Assembly: GCF_014174375.1 (NCBI RefSeq)
Contig: NZ_JABEQE010000007.1
Span: forward strand, 157,505 to 221,504
DNA from: Gluconacetobacter asukensis
GTDB taxonomy: Bacteria; Pseudomonadota; Alphaproteobacteria; Acetobacterales; Acetobacteraceae
Reading direction: 5' to 3'
DNA: 64,000 nt
Made by a program: the position numbers and the translations under genes
The notes under the pieces: model-generated
What the model saw: only the letters and a program-made list of their open reading frames with translations
Database searches by the model: none
What the model was told of the DNA's origin: nothing
In this document: one piece after another, positions 54,327-64,000 of the stretch
How positions within the stretch are numbered: the stretch's first letter is position 1
How the letters are laid out: each line of letters starts with the position of its first letter

Positions 54327-54812
54327 TCAGGCCGCGACGGGGCGCATGGAAATGATGCGATCCGGGTCCTGCACCACGCCGCTCTGGCCGGCGCCGCGCT
54401 TGATCTGGTCGATATGCTCCATGCCTTCGACCACCTGGCCGACGATGGTGTACTGGCCGTCGAGATGCGGCGAGGGCTCGAACATGATGAAGAACTGGCT
54501 GTTCGCGCTGTCGGGATTCATGGTGCGGGCCATGCCGACGGTTCCACGCTCGAACTTCGCGGCGCGCGTGAATTCGGCCTTCAGGTCGGGCAGGTGGCTG
54601 CCGCTGGTGCCGGTGCCCGTCGGGTCGCCGCCCTGTGCCATGAAGCCGTGGATGACGCGGTGGAAGGGCGTGTTGTCGTAGAAGCCTTCGGTGGCCAGCG
54701 TGCGAATCCGCTCGGCAGCCAGCGGCGCCAGGTCGGGGCGGAGCTGGATGATCACATGGCCGGTCTTCAGCTCCACGTCGATCAGGTCGGCCTTCGGTGC
54801 GGTGTCAGACAT
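54327..54812 (-). CDS. ppiB: peptidyl-prolyl cis-trans isomerase, cyclophilin type
   Basis: 161-residue cytoplasmic-type cyclophilin (no signal peptide). FHRVIHGFMAQGGDPTGTGTSG is the active-site Arg-containing motif (FHRVI), with SQFFIMFEPSPHLDGQYTIVGQV later. It accelerates proline isomerisation in folding proteins. It is in a minus-strand group with coaD and gyrA, downstream of coaD. Confidence 0.93.
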   Translation of the reverse strand: MSDTAPKADLIDVELKTGHVIIQLRPDLAPLAAERIRTLATEGFYDNTPFHRVIHGFMAQGGDPTGTGTSGSHLPDLKAEFTRAAKFERGTVGMARTMNPDSANSQFFIMFEPSPHLDGQYTIVGQVVEGMEHIDQIKRGAGQSGVVQDPDRIISMRPVAA

Positions 54813-54868
54813 CGTTCGTATTCCAGTTTGCTTGCGTGTCGCGCGGCATGGATGCCGGGCGACCGGCG

Positions 54869-55370
54869 TTATCCCCCCAGCCGCGCCATGATGCGCTGGC
54901 GGGTGAAGGGGGGGACGAAGCTGGTGATGTCGCCGCCCAGGCGTGCGACCTCCTTCACCAGCCGCGAAGAGATATATTGGCTGCGTTCGGTGGCCATCAG
55001 GAACACCGTCTCGATATCCGGGGCCAGATGATGGTTCATGCCGAACATCTGGACCTCGTAATCGAAATCGGTAACCACGCGCAGCCCCCGCACGATCACG
55101 GTGGCGCCATGGCGGCGCGCCTCCTCGACCAGCAGGTTGCTGAAGCCGATGACCTGGATCAGGGCTCCGGTCCGTTCGGCGATGGATCGGGTTTCCTCGA
55201 CGACGCAGGTGATGCGTTCGTCCAGCGGCATCAATGGCTGCTTGCCGGAATTTTCCGCCACCCCGATGATCAGCCGGTCCACCAGCCGCGCCGCACGTTC
55301 GACGATATCCAGGTGACCGGTGGTCACCGGGTCGAACGTGCCGGGGTAGAATCCCGTGCGCGGCCCGCCA

Positions 55371-55378
<8 letters not shown>
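54869..55378 (-). CDS. coaD: pantetheine-phosphate adenylyltransferase
   Basis: Penultimate step of CoA synthesis (4'-phosphopantetheine to dephospho-CoA). 169 residues: [25 protein letters not shown] holds the nucleotidyltransferase TGH motif, and [23 protein letters not shown] the second motif. ATG 55378 starts MPDGGPRTG and overlaps the last 8 bases of gyrA, so the two are coupled. The longer frame adds non-conserved residues and is rejected. Confidence 0.93.
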
Positions 55379-58187
<2,809 letters not shown>

Positions 58188-58359
58188 GGCATATCCGTCA
58201 TGTCAGTGCCATCTCTCTCGCGCCGGGCGCGCGCCGAATGGCGGGAACTGGTCCGGGTCCGGCGCCGGTGGAGGCATCCACCCTAGCATAGACTGCCGGC
58301 CGGGGAAAAACCGCGCCCCGGCCCGGGCCGACAGGGGCCGGGGCCGGGAGGAGGCCGCC

Positions 58360-58929
58360 TTAGAACGGAATTTCGTCGTCCAGGTCGCTGCCGCCGCCAT
58401 GGGGCGCATCCCAGCCGCCGCCGGCCGGTGCGGCAGGGGCGCCATGGTTGCCACCTGCGCCGCCGCGCGCGCCGCCGATCTGGCGGGGAGCGGAGGGGGC
58501 TCCGTATCCGCCGCCACCGCCACCGCCGTAACCACCGCCGCCATAGCCGCCGGCATCATCGCCGGATTCGCCGCCGCGGTTGCTGTCCAGCAGGACCAGG
58601 TCGCCACGGAAACGGTCCACCACCACTTCGGTCGTGTAGCGTTCCTGCCCGGACTGGTCGGTCCATTTGCGGGTCTGGAGCGAGCCTTCCAGATAAACCT
58701 TGCGGCCCTTGCGCAGGAAGCGTTCCGCCACGTCGGCAATGCGCTCGTTGAAGATCACGACGCGATGCCATTCGGTCTTCTCGCGCCGCTCGCCCGATGC
58801 CTTGTCGTTCCAGGTGTCGCTGGTGGCCAGCGTCAGCGACACGATCTTGGCGCCGTTCTGGCTGTTCCTGACTTCGGGGTCCTTCCCCAGATTGCCCACG
58901 AGGATGACCTTGTTGACGCTACCCGCCAT
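58360..58929 (-). CDS. ssb: single-stranded DNA-binding protein
   Basis: 189 residues: OB fold [40 protein letters not shown], then [43 protein letters not shown]. The Gly-rich linker precedes the acidic tip DLDDEIPF used to dock repair partners. ATG 58929 is preferred; the longer frame adds unrelated residues. It is divergent from uvrA, and the SOS box at 59155 lies between them. Confidence 0.95.
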   Translation of the reverse strand: MAGSVNKVILVGNLGKDPEVRNSQNGAKIVSLTLATSDTWNDKASGERREKTEWHRVVIFNERIADVAERFLRKGRKVYLEGSLQTRKWTDQSGQERYTTEVVVDRFRGDLVLLDSNRGGESGDDAGGYGGGGYGGGGGGGYGAPSAPRQIGGARGGAGGNHGAPAAPAGGGWDAPHGGGSDLDDEIPF

Positions 58930-59154
58930 AGTGCTGCCCTGCCGCTGTCCGGTCCGGGGCCGCGCATTCGGGCGCCGCCCCATCAAAAAAACCGTCCACC
59001 CGGACCGGTGCGGTTGGGGGACGGGACTCAGGTGCGATCCTAACCCAGATGGCCGCCCGATGATACCTGCATGTAGGGCGCCCGGTCGGGCGGGGGCGTA
59101 TCGCCATGGCATTTTCCGGTGGGCGGATCTTGGCGGCGGCGTTGGAACCCGGCA

Positions 59155-59169
59155 GAACAGAGGAAGAAC
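59155..59169. promoter_or_regulatory. LexA operator (SOS box) between ssb and uvrA
   Basis: GAAC-AGAGGAA-GAAC is a canonical alphaproteobacterial SOS box. A third GAAC at 59145-59148, six bases upstream of the first, makes a tandem GAAC array. It lies 45 bases before the uvrA ATG, a site at which LexA could repress uvrA and possibly ssb. Confidence 0.8.
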
Positions 59170-59213
59170 GACTCAGCCCGGCGCGCGCCGGAGCAGAACG
59201 GAGAGCGGACATC

Positions 59214-62144
59214 ATGGCGAATCGATCCAGCCCGGTCGCGGCCGAGCCGACAGCGTCGATCGGGATGCGCGATGCGCCGGTCATCCGGGTGCGCGGCGCG
59301 CGGGCGCATAATCTGAAGAATGTCGATGTCGAGATCCCGCGCGACGCGCTGACGGTGGTGACCGGCCTGTCGGGCTCGGGCAAATCGTCGCTGGCGTTCG
59401 ATACCATCTATGCCGAGGGGCAGCGGCGCTATGTCGAGAGCCTGTCGGCTTATGCGCGACAGTTCCTGGAGCTGATGGGCAAGCCCGATGTGGACGCGAT
59501 CGAGGGTCTGTCGCCCGCGATTTCCATCGAGCAGAAGACGACCTCGAAGAATCCGCGCTCGACCGTCGGCACGATTACCGAGATCCATGATTACATGCGC
59601 CTGCTGTGGGCGCGGGCGGGGGTGCCCTATTCGCCGGCCACCGGCCTGCCGATCGAGGCGCAGACCGTCAGCCAGATGGTCGATCGGGTGATGGCGATGC
59701 CCGAAGGGACCCGGCTGATGCTGCTGGCGCCCGTGGTGCGGGACCGCAAGGGCGAGTGCCGCAAGGAACTGGCGGAATTGCAGCGCAAGGGCTTTGCCCG
59801 CGTGAAGGTGGACGGCACGCTGTATGAGATCGCCGATGTGCCGGACCTGAACCGCAAGCTGCGCCATACGGTCGAGGCGGTGGTGGACCGCGTGGTGGTG
59901 CGGCCGGGCGTGGAATCGCGGCTGGCCGACAGTTTCGAGACCGCGCTGGGGCTGTCCGACGGGCTGGTCTATGCCGAAGAGGTGGTGCGCGACGGGGCGG
60001 AGGTGCCGCCGCATGTCGTGTTTTCCTCGCGGTTTGCCTGTCCGGTCAGTGGCTTCACGCTGGAGGAGATCGAGCCCCGGCTGTTTTCGTTCAACGCGCC
60101 GCAGGGGGCCTGCCCGGCCTGTGACGGGATCGGCACCGAGACCTTCTTCGACCCGCATCTGATCGTGCCGGACGAATCGCTGTCGCTGGCGGCGGGGGCC
60201 ATCGCGCCGTGGCGCAGCACGCAGAGCCCCTATTACCAGCAGACGCTGGAAAGCCTGGCCGCCCATTACGGCGTGAAGATGGACACGCCGTGGCGTGACC
60301 TGCCGGCAGGCGTGCGCGCGGTGATCATGGAGGGGGGCGAGGATGAGGCGACCTTCCAGTACCGTGACGGCCGCAAGAGCTACAGCCTGACCAAGCGGTT
60401 CGAGGGCGTGGTGGCCAATCTGCGCCGCCGGGTGGCCGAGACCGACAGCGTGTGGGTGCGCGAGGAACTGTCGCGCTATCAGTCCGACAAGCCGTGCCAT
60501 GTCTGCCATGGCGCGCGGCTGCGGCCGGAGGCGCTGTCGGTGCGGGTGGCGGATCGCACCATCGCCCAGGCCTCGGACCTGCCGATCCGCCGGGCGCTGG
60601 AATGGTTCGGCACCGTGGAGGCGACGCTGACGCCGCAGCGCGCCGAGATCGCGCGCCGCATCCTGCGTGAGATCCTGGACCGGCTGCGTTTTCTGGACGA
60701 TGTCGGGCTGGATTACCTGACGCTGTCGCGGGGATCGGCCACGCTTTCGGGTGGGGAAAGCCAGCGGATACGGCTGGCCAGCCAGATCGGGTCGGGCCTG
60801 ACAGGCGTGCTGTATGTTCTGGACGAGCCTTCGATCGGGCTGCACCAGCGCGACAATGAGCGGCTGCTGGGCACGTTGCAGCGGCTGAAGCGGCTGGGGA
60901 ATACGCTGATCGTCGTGGAGCATGACGAGGATGCGATCCGCTCGGCCGACTGGCTGATCGACATGGGGCCGGGGGCGGGCGTCAATGGCGGCCATGTGGT
61001 CGCCATCGGCACGCCGGCGCAGGTGGCGGCCAATCCGGCGAGCCTGACGGGGGATTATCTGTCGGGCCGCAAGCAGATCGCGGTGCCGGAGAAGCGCCGC
61101 CCGGTGGACCCTAAGCGCATGCTGGTGCTGGAAGGGGCCAGCGGGAATAATCTGCATGATGTGACCGCGCGCTTTCCGCTGGGGACCTTTACCTGCGTGA
61201 CCGGTGTGTCAGGCGGGGGCAAGTCGACGCTGGTGATCGACACGCTGTACAAGGCGCTGTCGCGGCAATTGATGGGGTCGGGGCAGAATCCGGCGCCCTA
61301 TCGCCGGATCGCCGGGCTGGAGCTGCTGGACAAGATCATCGACATCGACCAGTCGCCGATCGGCCGCACGCCGCGTTCGAACCCCGCGACCTATACCGAC
61401 CTGTTCGCGCCGATCCGCGACTGGTTCGCCGAGCTGCCGGAGAGCAAGGCGCGGGGCTACAAGCCCGGCCGGTTCTCGTTCAACGTCAAGGGCGGGCGGT
61501 GCGAGGCCTGCCAGGGCGACGGCGTGCTGAAGATCGAGATGCACTTCCTGCCCGACGTGTTCGTGACCTGCGATACCTGCAAGGGGGCGCGCTATAATCG
61601 CGAGACGCTGGACGTGAAATTCCGCGGCAAGTCGATTGCCGATGTGCTGGCGATGACGGTGGACGAGGCGCTGCCGTATTTCTCCGCCGTGCCGCGCATC
61701 CGCGACCGACTGGCCATCCTGCAGCAGGTCGGGCTGGGCTATGTCGCCCTTGGCCAGCAGGCGACCACGCTTTCGGGCGGTGAGGCGCAGCGCGTGAAAC
61801 TGTCCAAGGAGCTGGCGCGGCGGGCCACCGGCCGCACGCTGTATATTCTGGACGAGCCGACGACGGGGCTGCATTCCGAGGATGTGCGCAAGCTGCTGGA
61901 CGTGCTGCACGCCCTGGTGGACCAGGGGAATACGGTGCTGGTGATCGAGCATAATCTGGACGTCATCAAGACGGCGGACTGGGTGCTGGATATGGGGCCG
62001 GAAGGGGGCGATGGCGGTGGCCGGATCGTCGCCGAGGGCACGCCCGAGGAGATTGCGGCCTGTGCCGAAAGCCATACCGGGCGCTTCCTGGCCCCGCTTC
62101 TGCCGGCGCCGTCGAAAGGGCGGAAACGGCGCGCGAAGGGCTGA
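59214..62144 (+). CDS. uvrA: excinuclease ABC subunit UvrA
   Basis: 976-residue damage sensor of nucleotide excision repair. Two ABC ATPase modules: the first Walker A is [14 protein letters not shown], the second [14 protein letters not shown]. Signature motifs [16 protein letters not shown] and [16 protein letters not shown] follow, with Walker [14 protein letters not shown] and [14 protein letters not shown]. Zinc-binding CxxC pairs are in [10 protein letters not shown] and CEACQGDG...[13 protein letters not shown] 59214 has GGAGAG upstream and fits the SOS box position. Confidence 0.95.
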   Translation: MANRSSPVAAEPTASIGMRDAPVIRVRGARAHNLKNVDVEIPRDALTVVTGLSGSGKSSLAFDTIYAEGQRRYVESLSAYARQFLELMGKPDVDAIEGLSPAISIEQKTTSKNPRSTVGTITEIHDYMRLLWARAGVPYSPATGLPIEAQTVSQMVDRVMAMPEGTRLMLLAPVVRDRKGECRKELAELQRKGFARVKVDGTLYEIADVPDLNRKLRHTVEAVVDRVVVRPGVESRLADSFETALGLSDGLVYAEEVVRDGAEVPPHVVFSSRFACPVSGFTLEEIEPRLFSFNAPQGACPACDGIGTETFFDPHLIVPDESLSLAAGAIAPWRSTQSPYYQQTLESLAAHYGVKMDTPWRDLPAGVRAVIMEGGEDEATFQYRDGRKSYSLTKRFEGVVANLRRRVAETDSVWVREELSRYQSDKPCHVCHGARLRPEALSVRVADRTIAQASDLPIRRALEWFGTVEATLTPQRAEIARRILREILDRLRFLDDVGLDYLTLSRGSATLSGGESQRIRLASQIGSGLTGVLYVLDEPSIGLHQRDNERLLGTLQRLKRLGNTLIVVEHDEDAIRSADWLIDMGPGAGVNGGHVVAIGTPAQVAANPASLTGDYLSGRKQIAVPEKRRPVDPKRMLVLEGASGNNLHDVTARFPLGTFTCVTGVSGGGKSTLVIDTLYKALSRQLMGSGQNPAPYRRIAGLELLDKIIDIDQSPIGRTPRSNPATYTDLFAPIRDWFAELPESKARGYKPGRFSFNVKGGRCEACQGDGVLKIEMHFLPDVFVTCDTCKGARYNRETLDVKFRGKSIADVLAMTVDEALPYFSAVPRIRDRLAILQQVGLGYVALGQQATTLSGGEAQRVKLSKELARRATGRTLYILDEPTTGLHSEDVRKLLDVLHALVDQGNTVLVIEHNLDVIKTADWVLDMGPEGGDGGGRIVAEGTPEEIAACAESHTGRFLAPLLPAPSKGRKRRAKG

Positions 62145-62211
62145 GTTTTCCCCTCTTTGAGAAGCTTATGTGAAAGAGGTGAAAAAAAACGTGTCCGGGG
62201 GGTAAAAACGC

Positions 62212-62240
62212 TTGCGTTGACAGGGGGAAGGCCTTATCAG
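62212..62240 (+). promoter_or_regulatory. candidate speD promoter
   Basis: TTGCGT (62212-62217), 17-base spacer, TATCAG (62235-62240), 66 bases before the speD ATG. A TTGACA overlaps at 62217-62222 but is too close to serve. The resulting leader has CCCC/GGGG and GGGC/GCCC pairings that could fold. Confidence 0.35.
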
Positions 62241-62305
62241 CGGCCCCTCTTGGCCCAAGGGGGCGATCCCGCCCAACAGGCTGTCTACTGGTTTGGGGGT
62301 ACGTG

Positions 62306-62767
62306 ATGAACGCACTTGCTCAGCTGGGGATGGTCTCGGAACTCCCGAGCAATATCCAGATGTCTTCAGCTCCGTCCTCGGTTGACGAGGAGCGGAAGGA
62401 TTACTTCGTCGAGCGCGACGGGATGAAGTTTGCGGGAACGCATCTTCTTGTCGATCTCTGGGAGGCTCGGAATCTTGATGATCCGGAGCAGATCGACCGT
62501 ACGCTGTGCGAAGCGGCGGTGACGGCCGGGGCGACGATCCTGCACAGCCATTTCCACCATTTCACGCCCAATGGCGGCGTGTCGGGCGTGGTGGTGCTGG
62601 CCGAGAGCCACATCTCGATCCACACGTGGCCGGAGCGGAATTTCGCCGCCGTCGACATCTTCATGTGCGGCGCGTGCGATCCGCACCTGGCGATCCCGGT
62701 GATGCAGCGCCTGTTCCAGGCGGGCCGGGTGGTCGTGGACGAGCAGCGTCGCGGCCGGGTCGGCTGA
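62306..62767 (+). CDS. speD: S-adenosylmethionine decarboxylase proenzyme
   Basis: Makes decarboxylated SAM, the aminopropyl donor for spermidine. The 153-residue proenzyme self-cleaves in the ESHISIHTWPE motif between Glu and Ser, creating the pyruvoyl group. Catalytic Cys lies in IFMCGACDPH. HSHFHHFTPNGGVSGVVVLAESH is conserved. ATG 62306 with GGGGG upstream is chosen over GTG 62303. It is paired with speE downstream. Confidence 0.93.
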   Translation: MNALAQLGMVSELPSNIQMSSAPSSVDEERKDYFVERDGMKFAGTHLLVDLWEARNLDDPEQIDRTLCEAAVTAGATILHSHFHHFTPNGGVSGVVVLAESHISIHTWPERNFAAVDIFMCGACDPHLAIPVMQRLFQAGRVVVDEQRRGRVG

Positions 62768-62835
62768 TTGGCGAGGGTGCCGGCATGGCCCGGCGCCCGT
62801 TCGTCCGGCGTGGCATGATGCCGCGTGAGAATTAA

Positions 62836-62861
62836 GGGCCGGATTCGTCCGGCCTTTTTTT
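62836..62861 (+). terminator. Rho-independent terminator between speD and speE
   Basis: GGGCCGGA-TTCG-TCCGGCC followed by TTTTTTT (seven T). It is only 35 bases before the speE ATG, so it would terminate speD transcripts or attenuate read-through into speE. Confidence 0.93.
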
Positions 62862-62895
62862 ATGTGCCCATTTTCGTGCCGGGGAGACACAGGCA

Positions 62896-63765
62896 ATGAC
62901 CGACGCATGGATCGGCGAAACACTCTATGACGGCTGGCAGCAGCGTTTCCGTGTTCGCAAGGAACTGGCCCGTACCAAAAGTGCCTTCCAGGATATCGTT
63001 GTTTTCGAAAGCGAGACGCATGGTGGCGTGCTCGTTCTCGATGGTGTGATCCAGATCACCGAGGGTGACGAGTTCGTCTATCAGGAAATGCTGACGCATG
63101 TGCCGGTGCTGGCCCATGGTGACGCAAAGAGCGTGCTGATTATCGGTGCCGGCGATGGCGGCGTGCTGCGCCGCGTGCTGCAGCATCGGGGTGTCGAGCG
63201 TGCCGTGATGGTCGAGATCGACGGTGCGGTGATCGAGCTGTCCAAGCAGTTCCTGCCGGGCATTGCCGGCGACGCCTGGAACGACCCGCGCGCCAATGTG
63301 ATCGTGGGTGACGGTATCGATTACGTCGCCAAGGCGGAAAGCGGCTCGGTCGATGTCATCATCGTCGACAGCACCGATCCGATCGGGGTGGGCGAGGTGC
63401 TGTTCACCGATGCGTTCTATGAGCATTGCGCCCGTATCCTGACGCCCAACGGCATCATCGTGAACCAGTGCGGCGTGCCGTTCATGCAGGCGGACGAACT
63501 GCGCGAGACCAGCCTGCGCCGTGCGCAGTTCTTCCCGCATGTTTCGGCCTATGTGGCGGCGGTGCCGACTTATGTCGGTGGCTTCATGACGCTGGGCGTG
63601 GCGGCCAAGGGGACCAATCCGGCCCTGCATTCGGTCGAGACGATCCGTGCGCGGGCCGAGCAGGCGGGCATTCTGGGCACCACCGGGTATTGGACGCCGG
63701 AGATCCATACCGGTGCCTTCAACCTGCCGCCTTATATCGCCAAGCATCTGCCGGCATCGAAGTAA
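62896..63765 (+). CDS. speE: spermidine synthase
   Basis: Transfers aminopropyl from decarboxylated SAM to putrescine. 289 residues. FQDIVVFESETHGGVLVLDGVIQ and the binding motif SVLIIGAGDGGVLRRVLQHRGVERAVMVEIDGAVIELS are typical. The active-site VIIVDSTDPIG (Asp) and EMLTHVP segments are present. ATG 62896 has GGGGAGAC upstream. Confidence 0.94.
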   Translation: MTDAWIGETLYDGWQQRFRVRKELARTKSAFQDIVVFESETHGGVLVLDGVIQITEGDEFVYQEMLTHVPVLAHGDAKSVLIIGAGDGGVLRRVLQHRGVERAVMVEIDGAVIELSKQFLPGIAGDAWNDPRANVIVGDGIDYVAKAESGSVDVIIVDSTDPIGVGEVLFTDAFYEHCARILTPNGIIVNQCGVPFMQADELRETSLRRAQFFPHVSAYVAAVPTYVGGFMTLGVAAKGTNPALHSVETIRARAEQAGILGTTGYWTPEIHTGAFNLPPYIAKHLPASK

Positions 63766-63780
63766 TCGTTAGGTTGGCAT

Positions 63781-63900
63781 GACCAGGGCTCTGCCCTGGA
63801 CCCGGCAGGGCCTGAGGCCCTGCACCCCAACCATCTGATAACGAATGGGTTTCCAAAGGGCGAATGCCCTTTGGTGGGTCAAGGGCAACGCCCCATAGGC
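63781..63900. repeat. cluster of GC-rich hairpins (REP-like element)
   Basis: CCAGGGC-TCT-GCCCTGG, GCAGGGCC-TGA-GGCCCTGC and CCAAAGGGC-GAAT-GCCCTTTGG (63853-63874) lie within 100 bases, followed by AGGGCAACGCCCC. Similar intergenic strings are familiar from other acetic acid bacteria, so it is probably a dispersed element; copies inside this window were not found. It may stop transcription past speE. Confidence 0.55.
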
Positions 63901-64000
63901 GCGAAGGTAATGGATTGAATTGAGTGTCCGACTTATGATTCAAGAGAAAGATGCGTTCTGTATCTCTTCTTGGCGGGGATTGGGGGTCTGTTGTCCGCGC

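Noticed and set aside
59040..61157. Long minus-strand frame opposite uvrA
   Set aside because: No domain; antisense to the clear UvrA ATPase modules.

Overview
The window is about 64 kb of GC-rich alphaproteobacterial chromosome. It most likely comes from an acetic acid bacterium (Acetobacteraceae, Gluconacetobacter/Komagataeibacter-like). This rests on the cyanide-insensitive bd oxidase, an SOS imuA-imuB-dnaE2 mutagenesis cassette with GAAC-N7-GAAC (alphaproteobacterial LexA) boxes, and the style of the core genes. The genus is an inference. No transposase, prophage, CRISPR array or rRNA was seen. One tRNA (Lys-TTT) is present.

Layout. 1-3 kb: the 3' end of galE, a molbindin-like gene and a UvrD/Rep-type helicase. 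3-8.6 kb: imuA-imuB-dnaE2 with an SOS box upstream. 8.6-11.2 kb (minus): a DyP peroxidase plus encapsulin shell operon, followed by two small genes. 11.5-14.1 kb: cioA-cioB and a tiny third subunit, divergent from the encapsulin operon and separated from it by a perfect palindrome. 14.2-19.9 kb: a molybdoenzyme module made of a NarM-like protein, a YdeP/FdhF-type oxidoreductase, MoaA, FdhD and a LysR regulator. 19.9-25.8 kb: small accessory genes (SRPBCC/ArsR pair with twin palindromes, LysR, MdaB-like quinone reductase, SRPBCC, FUSC efflux protein). 25.9-34.5 kb: a possible uptake and catabolism locus with class II aldolase, Fe(II)/2OG oxygenase, TIM-barrel isomerase, TonB receptor, ABC ATPase and a binding protein-permease fusion, divergent from a DDAH-like hydrolase. 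34.7-64 kb: mostly core genes. These are rne, an amidase, leuA with a leucine-rich leader peptide, two glycine-zipper lipoproteins, mreBCD-mrdA-rodA, glyQS, ppiB, coaD, gyrA, ssb, uvrA, speD and speE.

How parts work together. imuA/imuB/dnaE2 and uvrA both carry a LexA-type operator and would respond to DNA damage. The DyP has a C-terminal targeting peptide that should load it into the encapsulin shell. The NarM-like protein, FdhD and MoaA are all known or expected maturation helpers for molybdenum enzymes, so they probably serve the adjacent YdeP-like enzyme. The mre-mrd block builds the cell-elongation machinery. speD and speE make spermidine and are separated by a strong terminator.

The most unusual material is (i) the TonB/ABC/2OG-oxygenase/aldolase/DDAH locus, whose substrate I cannot name; (ii) the NarM-YdeP-FdhD module; (iii) the encapsulin-DyP operon, whose shell-gene ribosome binding site is written inside the cargo peptide codons; and (iv) several short perfect palindromes that look like operators. 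All assignments come from reading translated sequence and motifs. No database search was run.
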